Source: an uncultured bacterium (GTDB lineage: Bacteria; Cyanobacteriota; Vampirovibrionia; Gastranaerophilales; Gastranaerophilaceae). Taken from it: a stretch of DNA of 64,000 nt. The notes under the pieces are model-generated. The model had not been told where the DNA came from and searched no databases. It worked only from the letters and a program-made list of their open reading frames with translations. Every line of letters starts with the position of its first letter. Position 1 is the stretch's first letter. The DNA lies in the NCBI GenBank assembly GCA_948684385.1, contig CAPQCU010000010.1, positions 1 to 64,000 of the forward strand, read 5' to 3'. A program made the translations under genes and the position numbers. Positions 41,512 to 49,682 of the stretch are shown piece by piece.

Positions 41512-42456
41512 ATGGCACAGAGAATTGGTATTGATGTAGGCGGAACCAATGTTAAAATCGCGCTTGTAAGCGATGAAGGTAAAATTATTTATTCCAACTC
41601 AATTCCGACAAGAGCGGAAATGGGCTATGAATATACTATAAACAGCATGAAAGAAGCAATTCGTGACTTGATGAAAGAAACAAAAACAGAAGCTTCTGAT
41701 ATTGAAGGTATGGGCTTTGGCTTCCCCGGTCAAATCGACTGCAAAAACGGTATTGTAAGACTTGCTCCGAATATTCCGGGCTGGGTTAATGTTCCGATTG
41801 CAGAAATTATGGAAAAAGAATTTGGTATTCCGACAAGAGTTGATAATGACGTAAGAACAGCAGCTCTTGGTGAATTGAACTACGGTGCAGGCGTTGGCTG
41901 CGAAAACCTTGTTTGTATTACAGTTGGAACCGGTATCGGCTCAGGACTTGTAATCAACGGTAAACTTGTAAGAGGAGCTGATAACGCAGCAGGCGAGCTC
42001 GGTCATATTAAACTTAATATGGAAGGCGGCCCGCTTTGCGGATGCGGAGATAGAGGATGTTTGGAAGCTTACGCTTCAGGCCCTAGTATTGTTGCAATGG
42101 CTGAAGAATACATCAGAGGCGGAAAATCAACTAAATACAGAGAACTCGCAAACCCTGATATCACTCCTTATATTGTTGCAGTTGCTGCAAAAGAAGGCGA
42201 CCCTGTCGCGAAACAGATTTTCAGAGTAATGGGCGAATACATTGGTATGGGATTAACAAGTGTTGTTAACCTCTTAAACCCTGAAAAAATTATTATCGGC
42301 GGCGGAGTTGCTGATGCAGGCGATATTTTACTCGACCCGATTAGAGAAACAATTGCAAAACGTGCAATGACTATTCAAAAGAATGTCGAAATTGTTCCGG
42401 CTCAGCTTGGAAATACAGCCGGAGTAATCGGTGCAAGCTTGCTGATTAAATCGTAG
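41512..42456 (+). CDS. ROK-family sugar kinase (glucokinase-like)
   Basis: 314 residues from the ATG at 41512 (MAQRIGIDVGGTNVK), behind AAGGAG. Phosphate-1 loop IGIDVGGTNVKIA (5-17), VDNDVRTAALGE (about 118-129), TVGTGIGSG (about 145-153) and the ROK zinc motif CGCGDRGCLEAYASG (about 178-192) are all present. The GAELGH-type segment reads GELGHIKL. Members phosphorylate glucose or related sugars; glucokinase is the likeliest role. glgA lies 13 kb away. Confidence 0.88.
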   Translation: MAQRIGIDVGGTNVKIALVSDEGKIIYSNSIPTRAEMGYEYTINSMKEAIRDLMKETKTEASDIEGMGFGFPGQIDCKNGIVRLAPNIPGWVNVPIAEIMEKEFGIPTRVDNDVRTAALGELNYGAGVGCENLVCITVGTGIGSGLVINGKLVRGADNAAGELGHIKLNMEGGPLCGCGDRGCLEAYASGPSIVAMAEEYIRGGKSTKYRELANPDITPYIVAVAAKEGDPVAKQIFRVMGEYIGMGLTSVVNLLNPEKIIIGGGVADAGDILLDPIRETIAKRAMTIQKNVEIVPAQLGNTAGVIGASLLIKS

Positions 42457-42466
42457 GATTGGACTT

Positions 42467-42503
42467 AAAAAAGGGGCGGATGCTTTGCATCCGCCCCTTT
42501 TTT
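42467..42503 (+). terminator. Terminator after the ROK kinase gene
   Basis: AAAAAAGGGGCGGATGC / GCATCCGCCCCTTTTTT around TTT. It is symmetric and may also serve the opposite strand. Confidence 0.85.
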
Positions 42504-42513
42504 GTATTAATAC

Positions 42514-42540
42514 AACGAGGCGCCCGAAGGGCGCCTCGTT
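42514..42540 (-). terminator. Second hairpin before the lytic transglycosylase stop
   Basis: AACGAGGCGCCC / GGGCGCCTCGTT around GAA, 12-bp perfect stem. On the minus strand TGTATTAA follows, not a T-run, but the next hairpin is only ten bases away. Confidence 0.55.
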
Positions 42541-42548
42541 GATATATC

Positions 42549-43163
42549 TTATAAAATTTCCATTACAGGTTCTGAAAGTTTTACCTCAGGAATTTCTTTT
42601 AAGTTAGGAAGTTCAAATTCTTTTGGTTTTGTTTGAGCTTCTGTCTTTTGTTCCGGCATCGGAGCTTTTGCTTGAAGCATCTTTGCGATTGCCGGATCAG
42701 GATTTGCTTTCTGCCTGTTGTATTCGAGCATAATCTGGTTTACAAACCTTCTTGTTTCTGCGTAAGGAGGAATTGCACCTCCGAATTTTTTAACGTTGCC
42801 CGGGCCTGCGTTATAAGCAGCAAGAGCAAGTTCTGTTGAGCCGAACATTTTGTACATCATTTTGTAATAAGTAAGTCCTGCTTTGATGTTTTCACTCATG
42901 TGATAAGGGTTGAACCCCATTCTCTGTGCTGTTGACGGGAGTAATTGGAACACGCCGACTGCGCCGTAAGGGCTTCTCAGCTCGTGTCTAAAACCGGATT
43001 CTTTCTTGGCAATACTTAATGCCAGCGCCGGATCGACATTCAATTCGATTGAATGTTTAACGATGGTTTCTTTAATTACACTCTCTGGTGTTGGAGCAGC
43101 TTGAACCCTAACGCACAGCAAACTCAGCAATGCAATAGCTGTTAAGACTGTTTTTCTAATCAT
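42549..43163 (-). CDS. Lytic transglycosylase (SLT domain), secreted
   Basis: 204 residues. Signal peptide with cleavage near VQA-APT (residue 22). The SLT domain spans about 35-145: catalytic Glu in AKKESGFRHEL, SPYGAVGVFQLLPSTAQRMG, and LAAYNAGPGNVKKFGG. The tail is Pro/Lys/Glu-rich. It cleaves peptidoglycan to anhydro products in the periplasm. A 300-base structured region precedes it. Confidence 0.92.
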   Translation of the reverse strand: MIRKTVLTAIALLSLLCVRVQAAPTPESVIKETIVKHSIELNVDPALALSIAKKESGFRHELRSPYGAVGVFQLLPSTAQRMGFNPYHMSENIKAGLTYYKMMYKMFGSTELALAAYNAGPGNVKKFGGAIPPYAETRRFVNQIMLEYNRQKANPDPAIAKMLQAKAPMPEQKTEAQTKPKEFELPNLKEIPEVKLSEPVMEIL

Positions 43164-43463
43164 TGAAATCCTCTTGTATTATTGTAAATTGGATTCTGTA
43201 GACTATCCTCAAAAATCCTCCCTACGGTTTCGCTTTGTTCTCGTTTGGTTCCTGCCAGAGCGTCTTTCCTAAATTTTTAGCTATACTGCTTAAGTCCTGT
43301 GACTATGGCTAAAAACTTGTTAGGCGACTACCTCTGATTTTCCCCGCACTCCGGCTTGGATAAATAATTTACAGAATGTATGTCATGGACATATTAATAC
43401 AAACAAGAAAATTTTTCAAGTCCAATGTTGTATTTTGTACACTTAATCGCCTGGATGGAGGAT
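43164..43463 (-). ncRNA. Structured leader upstream of the lytic transglycosylase, class unknown
   Basis: No ORF covers this 300-base region. On the minus strand there is a long imperfect hairpin: CAGAG (43332-43336) with CTCTG (43255-43260), CCTAA with TTAGG, and a perfect TTTTTAGC / GCTAAAAA (43308-43315 and 43274-43281). It is flanked by GC-rich single-strand-like segments (CCGGAGTGCGGGGA; CAGGAACCAAACGAGAACAA). Its position just before a cell-wall hydrolase fits a riboswitch, and c-di-AMP ydaO elements often occupy it, but conserved ydaO blocks are not seen. Unassigned. Confidence 0.45.
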
Positions 43464-43790
43464 TTATACGATTGAAAACTTTCTGTTTAAAATTCTGTGC
43501 TTATCACTTAAAAAGTCTTCTTCTGTTGTGTATAAAGCAACTGATTTATCTAAGCTCATCATATTCAAGAGCGAAAAAATGTCGGAAGGAATATTGAAAA
43601 CTCCTGCTCCTAAAGTTTTTAATGATTCAATAAACTCTATGGTGCAGTCTTCAACAAAATTTAAATCAATTCCTACGCTTAAGTTTGGGTAGTTTTTAAT
43701 CTCTTCTCTGAGTCTTGAAACCTGATATTCGTCTAGTTTCGGACTTAACGGGGTAATTATGCAATGTTTCTGTGATGCTTGAATTTCCAT
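43464..43790 (-). CDS. STAS-domain-like protein
   Basis: 108 residues. The pattern of a STAS (anti-sigma-factor-antagonist-like) domain is visible: strand NLSVGIDLNFVEDCTIEF (about 36-53), then ESLKTLGAGVFNIP and IFSLLNMMSLDKSVALYTTE. The serine usually phosphorylated (D-S at the start of helix 1) is Thr or Cys here (EDCTIEF). No partner kinase is near. It lies upstream of the lytic transglycosylase on the same strand. A signalling role is inferred. Confidence 0.65.
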   Translation of the reverse strand: MEIQASQKHCIITPLSPKLDEYQVSRLREEIKNYPNLSVGIDLNFVEDCTIEFIESLKTLGAGVFNIPSDIFSLLNMMSLDKSVALYTTEEDFLSDKHRILNRKFSIV

Positions 43791-43860
43791 ACTATTATTT
43801 TAATAGAGGGAAGTTAAATTTTTAATTATCCGAAATTATAAAAAATCTCCAACTTATGTA

Positions 43861-44085
43861 TTAAATGTGTTCAGCTTCTACTCTATCTGCATTTATCATA
43901 TTTATAAAGTTATCCAGTTCTTCTCTTGTGATGCCCTTTATATTTCCGCTCTCTAATTTTTCAAACTCTTCTATCGTCATACCGACTTGTTCAGCAACAT
44001 ATTCCTGAGTCATGTTTCTCTTTTCACGAATTTTCCTAATAGTATTTCCTATGGCCCTCAATAAAATACGACTTCTATCTTCCAT
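43861..44085 (-). CDS. XRE-family small regulator
   Basis: 74 residues. A helix-turn-helix occupies about 10-65: IGNTIRKIREKRNMTQEYVA, EQVGMTIEEFEKLESGNIKG and a final helix. It is divergent from the AbrB-like gene at 44178, sharing a 92-base intergenic region that holds CTTTC-TATTG-GAAAG (44106-44120) and three TGTAAAG repeats. An autoregulated pair is likely. Confidence 0.82.
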   Translation of the reverse strand: MEDRSRILLRAIGNTIRKIREKRNMTQEYVAEQVGMTIEEFEKLESGNIKGITREELDNFINMINADRVEAEHI

Positions 44086-44105
44086 AAAAACACCCTTTCC
44101 TTAGA

Positions 44106-44170
44106 CTTTCTATTGGAAAGTATACGAAAAAGGATAGACAATGTAAAGTAATTGTAAAGTATTTGTAAAG
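44106..44170. promoter_or_regulatory. Candidate operators between the XRE and AbrB-like genes
   Basis: An inverted repeat CTTTC-TATTG-GAAAG at 44106-44120, then TGTAAAG at 44142-44148, 44153-44159 and 44164-44170. The three copies are exactly 11 bases apart, one helical turn, as in cooperative binding sites. Confidence 0.5.
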
Positions 44171-44177
44171 GGTAAAC

Positions 44178-44327
44178 ATGAAAAAGAAATTGTATCAAAG
44201 TGGTAATGCATGGGCTTTATTAATCCAAAAAGCAATTTTACAGCTTCTTGAAATTAATCCTGAAGAGGATGAAGTTGAGTTGGAAGTTGAAAACAAGGTT
44301 TTGAAAGTCAAAAAGGCTGAAAAGTAA
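44178..44327 (+). CDS. AbrB/MazE-like small DNA-binding protein
   Basis: 49 residues: MKKKLYQSGNAWALLIQKAI, ILQLLEINPEEDEVELEVEN and a basic end. The pattern GNAWALxIPKxxLxxLxxxxx-V-L is the SpoVT/AbrB swapped-hairpin fold of MazE-type antitoxins. No MazF-like toxin follows, so it stands without a visible toxin. It is divergent from an XRE gene across a region with phased repeats. Confidence 0.75.
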   Translation: MKKKLYQSGNAWALLIQKAILQLLEINPEEDEVELEVENKVLKVKKAEK

Positions 44328-44337
44328 AAGTATAGGC

Positions 44338-44600
44338 TTGACAATTATAGCCTTATAGTAAATAATATAATTGTAGGAAGAGCTAATAAGAATAAGTGGT
44401 ATTCTTCTTAAAAGCTCTCTTCACTCCTACGTCTTAGATTTTAGATGCTATTACTAGTATACATAGTGCTAGTAGTAGCATTATTATTAGTCTAAGCATA
44501 GCGCCCATCCTTTCCGACCATTTGGTCCTTCACTACTTGTGTGTCGGCAGAAAGGCATGAGTATACCTACCAGTATATTTTACAATAACTTTTCCAGTTT
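44338..44600 (+). ncRNA. Candidate structured non-coding RNA upstream of smc
   Basis: No ORF of note. TTGACA at 44338-44343, with TAATAT/TATAAT about 19-22 bases later, looks like a promoter. Three hairpins follow: GTAGGA...TCCTAC (about 44375-44430, with AAGAATA/TATTCTT inside), CTTAGA...TCTAAG (44433-44496, containing TGCTATTACTAG / CTAGTAGTAGCA) and CCTTTC-CGAC...GTCG-GAAAGG (about 44508-44557). The order of three long stems over about 190 bases suggests a stable RNA; no known class is recognised and no clear terminator is seen. Confidence 0.5.
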
Positions 44601-44634
44601 GTCTATTTATTTATATTAAAAAATAGTTTAGAAG

Positions 44635-44664
44635 TTGACATGAGCCCTCTGTCTATAGTATTCT
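44635..44664 (+). promoter_or_regulatory. Candidate smc promoter
   Basis: TTGACA at 44635-44640, 18-base spacer, TATTCT at 44659-44664, about 22 bases before the smc ATG. Confidence 0.5.
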
Positions 44665-44686
44665 TGAATACAAGGGGAAGGGATTT

Positions 44687-47600
44687 ATGTACATAAAACA
44701 GCTGGAAGTTGATAACTTTAAGTCGTTTGCAAATAAAGTCGAAATACCAATGTTAAAAGGTTTTACAACTATTTCCGGTCCGAACGGGTCGGGAAAAAGT
44801 AATATTATCGACAGTATTTTGTTTGCTCTGGGTTTATCTACAAGCCGAACTCTGCGTGCTGAAAAGCTCTTTCACCTTATCTCAACTTATAATAAAAGAA
44901 ATGAAGCATTTGTAAAAGTTACGTTTGGCGAAACCGAAGATGGTGATTTTTCCGTAGCAAGGCGTATTCGCAAGTCTTCACAGGGATTTAACAGTATTTA
45001 TTATTTAGATGACAAGATTGCGACCCTTTCTGATATTCACGCAAAACTTGAAAAATACAATATTACTCCAAACAGCTACAACGTAATGATGCAGGGCGAT
45101 GTAATGAGTATTACAAACTGCACGCCCGGCGAGCGCAGGAAAATTATTGACGAAATTGCGGGGATCGCGGATTTTGACAGGCGAATAGATCAAGCTACGG
45201 GTGAACTTGATACTGTTGAAAAACGCGTTGTAAACTCAACTTTGATTTTGAACGAAGTTAATACAAGGCTTGAACAGCTGAACGAAGAACGCGAAGTTGC
45301 GTTGAAATATCAAAAGTTAAAAGATGAGAAAACCGGTCTGGAAAGCCAGATTAACACGGTTAAGTTTTTTGATTTACGCAGAAACTTAGAAAAAGCGCAT
45401 GAAAATATTTTAGAGTTTACCAAACGCAAAAAAGAAGAAGAAGTCAAAGCGAAAGACCTTGAAGAACGTTTAAAACTCATAAAAGAAAAGTACGATGAGA
45501 TTTCAAAAACAATTACGGAAAAAGGTGAAGGTCATCAGCTTGAGCTTAAGCAGAAAGCTGAAGAGATTAAAGGTTCAATTTCGCGTAAAAATTCTTCAAT
45601 TGTGTTTGCTGATAAACAAATTCAAGATAACTTAAAAACGATTGAAAATACTAAAAACGGTATTGAAGTTCAGGAAGGCAAGATAAAGGATTCCGAACTA
45701 AAAATTTCTTTGAAGCAGGATGAAATCAAGGGTATTGAAAAGAATATTGAAGAGCAAAAGGAAATTCTTCATAAAATTTTAGAAGATATGTCCGGTTTAA
45801 GTGAAACTGCTGAAAAACATATTGAACGCAGAAACACTTTGCGTAAAGAGCTTGAAGGGTATCAGGATAAAGAAACTAAGCTTATTCAGAGACAGGCGCC
45901 TTTAGAAGCGGATTTGTCAACTAAGAAAAAAGCTATAGAAGATGCAAGGGGTAAATTAGCGGAGTTAGAGACTTTCAAGGCGAATTTTTCAGAGACAAAA
46001 GCTTCAAAAGAACTTTTAATCGAACAACTTGGAAAAGAACTTGACGATTTCAAAATCATCCTTAAGAATACATTAAATGAGTATGATAAAACTAAAAATG
46101 AAATCACAGACATGGACTACGACCTTCAAGCTGCGCGTAAGAAAATTTATCAGCTTGAAGCAATTAGAAATGCGAACGAAGAAGCTAACCTCGGACGTGC
46201 GGTTGATACAGTTGTGAATGCTAATATAAGAGGGGTTCACGCACCTCTTATGAAGCTCGGACAGGTGGACGAAGAGTATTCAACTGCAATGGAAATCGCT
46301 GTTGGCGGAAGAATGGCGCATATTGTTGTAGACGACGAACACGTCGCTTCAACTTGTATTGAGCTTTTGAAGTCTTCAAATGCCGGAAGGGCGACTTTTG
46401 TTCCGTTAAACAAAATTGTAAAATGCCCGAGAAGCCTCAACTTACCAAAAGAAAAAGGTGTAATTGATTTTGCAATTAACCTGATTGATTTTGACGATGA
46501 GTATTTGAATGCATTTTATTACGCAGTCGGCGAAACTCTTGTTGTCGAAGACAGAAGCGTTGCTAACAAGTTAATCGGCAAATACAGAATGGTAACACTT
46601 TCCGGTGATTTGTTTGAAAAATCGGGTTCAATTACCGGTGGTGCTGTACGTAAAACAGGGCTTAAGTTTGCGCAGAATTCTGATAGCGAAATCGAGACTT
46701 TCCGCTCAAGATTAAAAGAAATGGAGACTAAATATTCTGCTCTTGTTTCAAAACGCGCTTCTTTAGAAGCTAAGATGGAAGATGTCAGAGGAAAGTATTC
46801 TGCTTCTACTACAGAATTCAATAAAGCGAAAATGGAGTTGACAAATTTAGAAACAAGTTTTTCTAATAATCAGAAAAATATTGATGAAAAGTTGGAATTT
46901 TTGAAAATAACAGAGCCGGAAATTTCAAAAATTGAAAAATATTTAGATAAAATTGAAGAAGAGCATATTGAAATTTCTGAAAAAATGACTGACATTCAAA
47001 CTTCGATTTCAGAAGTTGAAAAATTGATGAATGATGCCGATTTAAAAGATTTGAAAGAAAAAACTGCCGGAGTTGAAGCTGAGATAAAGCGTTACGAAAA
47101 AAACATGGCAGCAGCAAATAATGATATTGACGGGCTTCATCAGCAGATTGATTTCTTTAAGACAACAATCAATACTCATAATGATACAATTCAGCGTACC
47201 TTAGGCGTAAATCGGGATTTGGCGCTTGATAAAGCAAGGTTTGAGGAAGAGATTAAGGGCTTAAACGGGCAGCTTGAAGTTTTGGAAGTTCAGATAAAAG
47301 AAATTACAGATAAGCTCGGCGAGCTTCTTAAACAACGTGATGATATTAACAAAGACTTAATTGATATTGAGACACAGAAAAATTTAAAAGCTTCTGATAT
47401 AGAAAAAATTGCGGAACAGATAGAATCGTTCAAAGCTCGCAGACGTGAGTTGGAACCGCAATTAGAAGAAACAAAAAATATTCTGACAGAAGCGGGAGTA
47501 AATGTAAGTGAGTTGACACCTGTAGAGATGTCGATTGAAGAGATTACTTCAAGAATTCAAAGACTGCAGCGAAGAATGGACGAGCTGGGCGCTGTTAACA

Positions 47601-48178
47601 TGAAAGCTTTAGAAGATTTTGAAAAGGTTTCAGCGCGCCAGCAGGAACTTCAGGGTCAGATTGAAACATTGAGTCATGAACGTGAACAGATTTTAGAAAG
47701 AATGAGGGGTTATGAGGATTTGAAGAAAGAGACTTTCCTCAAGACTTACAATGTGATTAATGAGAATTTCAAAGATATTTTCCACAGGCTTTCTGATGGT
47801 GAAGGTACTTTGATTTTAGAAAACGAAGAAAAACCGTTTGACGGCGGGCTTGATATTGAAGCGCAGCCGCGAGACAAGAAAAAACAGCGTCTTGCCGGTA
47901 TGTCAGGCGGTGAGAAAGCTTTAACGGCTTTATCTTTTGTGTTTGCTATTCAAAAATATATGCCAGCTCCTTTCTATGCGTTTGATGAAGTTGATGCGAG
48001 TTTGGATGGAATTAATGTTGAAAAGCTTGCGCATATTGTTCAGTCGCAGGCAGAGACAACACAGTTTATTGTTGTTTCTCACAGAAAGCCGATGATTGAG
48101 TCTGCAAACCGCACAATCGGGGTTACGCAGAAAGAAAAAGGAATTTCGAAAGTTACGGGAGTTAAGCTAAGGGATTAA
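44687..48178 (+). CDS. smc: Chromosome segregation protein SMC
   Basis: 1163 residues, full length. Walker A GPNGSGKS (31-38), QGDVMSIT (Q-loop), long coiled coils (about 170-500 and 670-1000), a hinge around 510-630 (GRAVDTVVNANIRGVHAPL, GGRMAHIVVDDE), signature LAGMSGGEKALTALSFVFAI and Walker B FYAFDEVDASLD. It condenses and organises the chromosome. It forms an operon with scpA and scpB, 50 bases and 0 bases apart. Confidence 0.96.
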   Translation: MYIKQLEVDNFKSFANKVEIPMLKGFTTISGPNGSGKSNIIDSILFALGLSTSRTLRAEKLFHLISTYNKRNEAFVKVTFGETEDGDFSVARRIRKSSQGFNSIYYLDDKIATLSDIHAKLEKYNITPNSYNVMMQGDVMSITNCTPGERRKIIDEIAGIADFDRRIDQATGELDTVEKRVVNSTLILNEVNTRLEQLNEEREVALKYQKLKDEKTGLESQINTVKFFDLRRNLEKAHENILEFTKRKKEEEVKAKDLEERLKLIKEKYDEISKTITEKGEGHQLELKQKAEEIKGSISRKNSSIVFADKQIQDNLKTIENTKNGIEVQEGKIKDSELKISLKQDEIKGIEKNIEEQKEILHKILEDMSGLSETAEKHIERRNTLRKELEGYQDKETKLIQRQAPLEADLSTKKKAIEDARGKLAELETFKANFSETKASKELLIEQLGKELDDFKIILKNTLNEYDKTKNEITDMDYDLQAARKKIYQLEAIRNANEEANLGRAVDTVVNANIRGVHAPLMKLGQVDEEYSTAMEIAVGGRMAHIVVDDEHVASTCIELLKSSNAGRATFVPLNKIVKCPRSLNLPKEKGVIDFAINLIDFDDEYLNAFYYAVGETLVVEDRSVANKLIGKYRMVTLSGDLFEKSGSITGGAVRKTGLKFAQNSDSEIETFRSRLKEMETKYSALVSKRASLEAKMEDVRGKYSASTTEFNKAKMELTNLETSFSNNQKNIDEKLEFLKITEPEISKIEKYLDKIEEEHIEISEKMTDIQTSISEVEKLMNDADLKDLKEKTAGVEAEIKRYEKNMAAANNDIDGLHQQIDFFKTTINTHNDTIQRTLGVNRDLALDKARFEEEIKGLNGQLEVLEVQIKEITDKLGELLKQRDDINKDLIDIETQKNLKASDIEKIAEQIESFKARRRELEPQLEETKNILTEAGVNVSELTPVEMSIEEITSRIQRLQRRMDELGAVNMKALEDFEKVSARQQELQGQIETLSHEREQILERMRGYEDLKKETFLKTYNVINENFKDIFHRLSDGEGTLILENEEKPFDGGLDIEAQPRDKKKQRLAGMSGGEKALTALSFVFAIQKYMPAPFYAFDEVDASLDGINVEKLAHIVQSQAETTQFIVVSHRKPMIESANRTIGVTQKEKGISKVTGVKLRD

Positions 48179-48228
48179 TCCGTAATTTGAAGGAGTTCTA
48201 AGAGGAAAAGAGTTAGTAAAATAGGAAT

Positions 48229-49095
48229 ATGGCAGTAAATAATATAGAAAATATGAAACAGGGAATGGGTATAAATTCCGAAACGATACAATCAGCCGAG
48301 GTTGACGGTATTGAGATTCTTGTCAATATGGCAAAGTCCGGTAAGATTGACCCGTGGAATGTTGATATTGTCGAAGTTACAGACAAGTATTTGATGCACC
48401 TGTTTCAATCAAAAGCGCAAAATCTTAGACTTACCGGCAGAACGCTTTTGTTTGCTGCAATTCTTTTGAAACTTAAATCAAATGTGCTTGAAGGTATTGA
48501 TGTGCTTGATTTTGAACCTCAGCACGAAGATGAGTTTAATTATGATGATGAAATGCCTTTGGATTATGAAGAAGAGTACATTCCGACAAATAATGTAATC
48601 TCGATTGATGAAGTTCTCCAAAGAAGAACAAGTGTAAGGCTTAATCACAATCGTGTTGTGACTTTGCGAGATTTAATCAGGCAGTTAGAATTTTATGAAA
48701 TGCTTGATAAGAAGCAGTCTTTAAAGAATGCTCATGAGCGTGCAAAAAGGCGTGTTCAGAATTATGCGAAGCTTTCTCCTGATGATATTATTAATCTTGC
48801 GCATGACGAGTATATCGAAAACGGCGTGCAGAGGCTAAAAGCTAATCTTTGTGAAATCCTTAACAGACAGGATAGAATAGAGTTAAACGAACTTACTCTG
48901 CTTGGAATGGATAAGATTAACGCATATATTTCGCTTTTGTTTTTGACTGTTGAAAGTGATTATGACCTTGTTCAGGATGAGTTTTACGGCGATTTGTACG
49001 TTGTAAAATATGAAAAGCCTCAAGAAGATAATATTTTTGATGCCGTTGAAAATGCAAAGAGTGTTTTAGTCAGCAATGAAGAGGTAAGAGCCTGA
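48229..49095 (+). CDS. scpA: Segregation and condensation protein A
   Basis: 288 residues. The kleisin N-terminus EILVNMAKSGKIDPWNVDIV (about 25-44) and LLFAAILLKLKS (about 75-86) are diagnostic; the C-terminal winged helix binds the SMC head. The start ATG at 48229 lies 50 bases after smc. It bridges the SMC dimer together with ScpB, which starts on the last base of scpA. Confidence 0.93.
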   Translation: MAVNNIENMKQGMGINSETIQSAEVDGIEILVNMAKSGKIDPWNVDIVEVTDKYLMHLFQSKAQNLRLTGRTLLFAAILLKLKSNVLEGIDVLDFEPQHEDEFNYDDEMPLDYEEEYIPTNNVISIDEVLQRRTSVRLNHNRVVTLRDLIRQLEFYEMLDKKQSLKNAHERAKRRVQNYAKLSPDDIINLAHDEYIENGVQRLKANLCEILNRQDRIELNELTLLGMDKINAYISLLFLTVESDYDLVQDEFYGDLYVVKYEKPQEDNIFDAVENAKSVLVSNEEVRA

Positions 49096-49682
49096 TGGAA
49101 CTGTTGAAATCCAGAATTGAAGCCGTTTTATTCGTAACTGCAAAAGTGCTCCAGATTAAAGATATTGCAGAAATCCTCGGAGAAGAGCCGGAAGTTGTTG
49201 AAGAAGCGCTTCTTGAGCTTATTATGGATTATGCTTCCCGTGACGGAGCTCTGGAAATTGATGACGAGAACGGATATATTTTGCAGGTAAAAGAAGAACA
49301 TCTTGATATTGTTGAAAAGCTTTGTCCTGTTGAGTTAAAACCTCCGGTTTTAAAAACTCTTACAGTAATTGCTTTAAAAGAGCCTATTCGTCAGTCTTTG
49401 TTGAAGGATTTGCGCGGGTCTAATGCTTATGAGCATGTAGCCGAGCTGCTTGAAAAAGGTTTGATATCCCGTCACAAGGACAAAAACGGGCGTTCGTTTA
49501 ATATCAAGACTACGCCGAAGTTTGCGGAGTATTTTAAACTCAAAGGCGATGTGAGAGCTCTGGTAAAAACTTTGAACATAGACAAAGGCGTTAAAGATAA
49601 TCCGGAGGATGAACAACAGGCTGGTAAGAATGTTGTAAAAGGTGTAAAAGACGACCCGGAGGATGGACAGCATGAAGAATAG
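49095..49682 (+). CDS. scpB: Segregation and condensation protein B
   Basis: 195 residues. Two winged helices with LLKSRIEAVLFVTAKVLQIK (3-22), LKTLTVIALKEPIRQS (about 78-93) and LLEKGLISRHKDKNGRSFNI (about 118-137) fit ScpB. The C-terminal tail is charged and contains a near-repeat of KGVKDNPEDEQQ / KGVKDDPEDGQH. It overlaps the next gene, so the SMC-ScpAB operon continues into the protease. Confidence 0.92.
   Translation: MELLKSRIEAVLFVTAKVLQIKDIAEILGEEPEVVEEALLELIMDYASRDGALEIDDENGYILQVKEEHLDIVEKLCPVELKPPVLKTLTVIALKEPIRQSLLKDLRGSNAYEHVAELLEKGLISRHKDKNGRSFNIKTTPKFAEYFKLKGDVRALVKTLNIDKGVKDNPEDEQQAGKNVVKGVKDDPEDGQHEE

Noticed and set aside
43164..43463. c-di-AMP (ydaO-type) riboswitch call for the leader of the lytic transglycosylase
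   Set aside because: Gene context fits, but the conserved GGGGTGAATCC and CAGCTAACCTCGTA-type blocks are not found on either strand.
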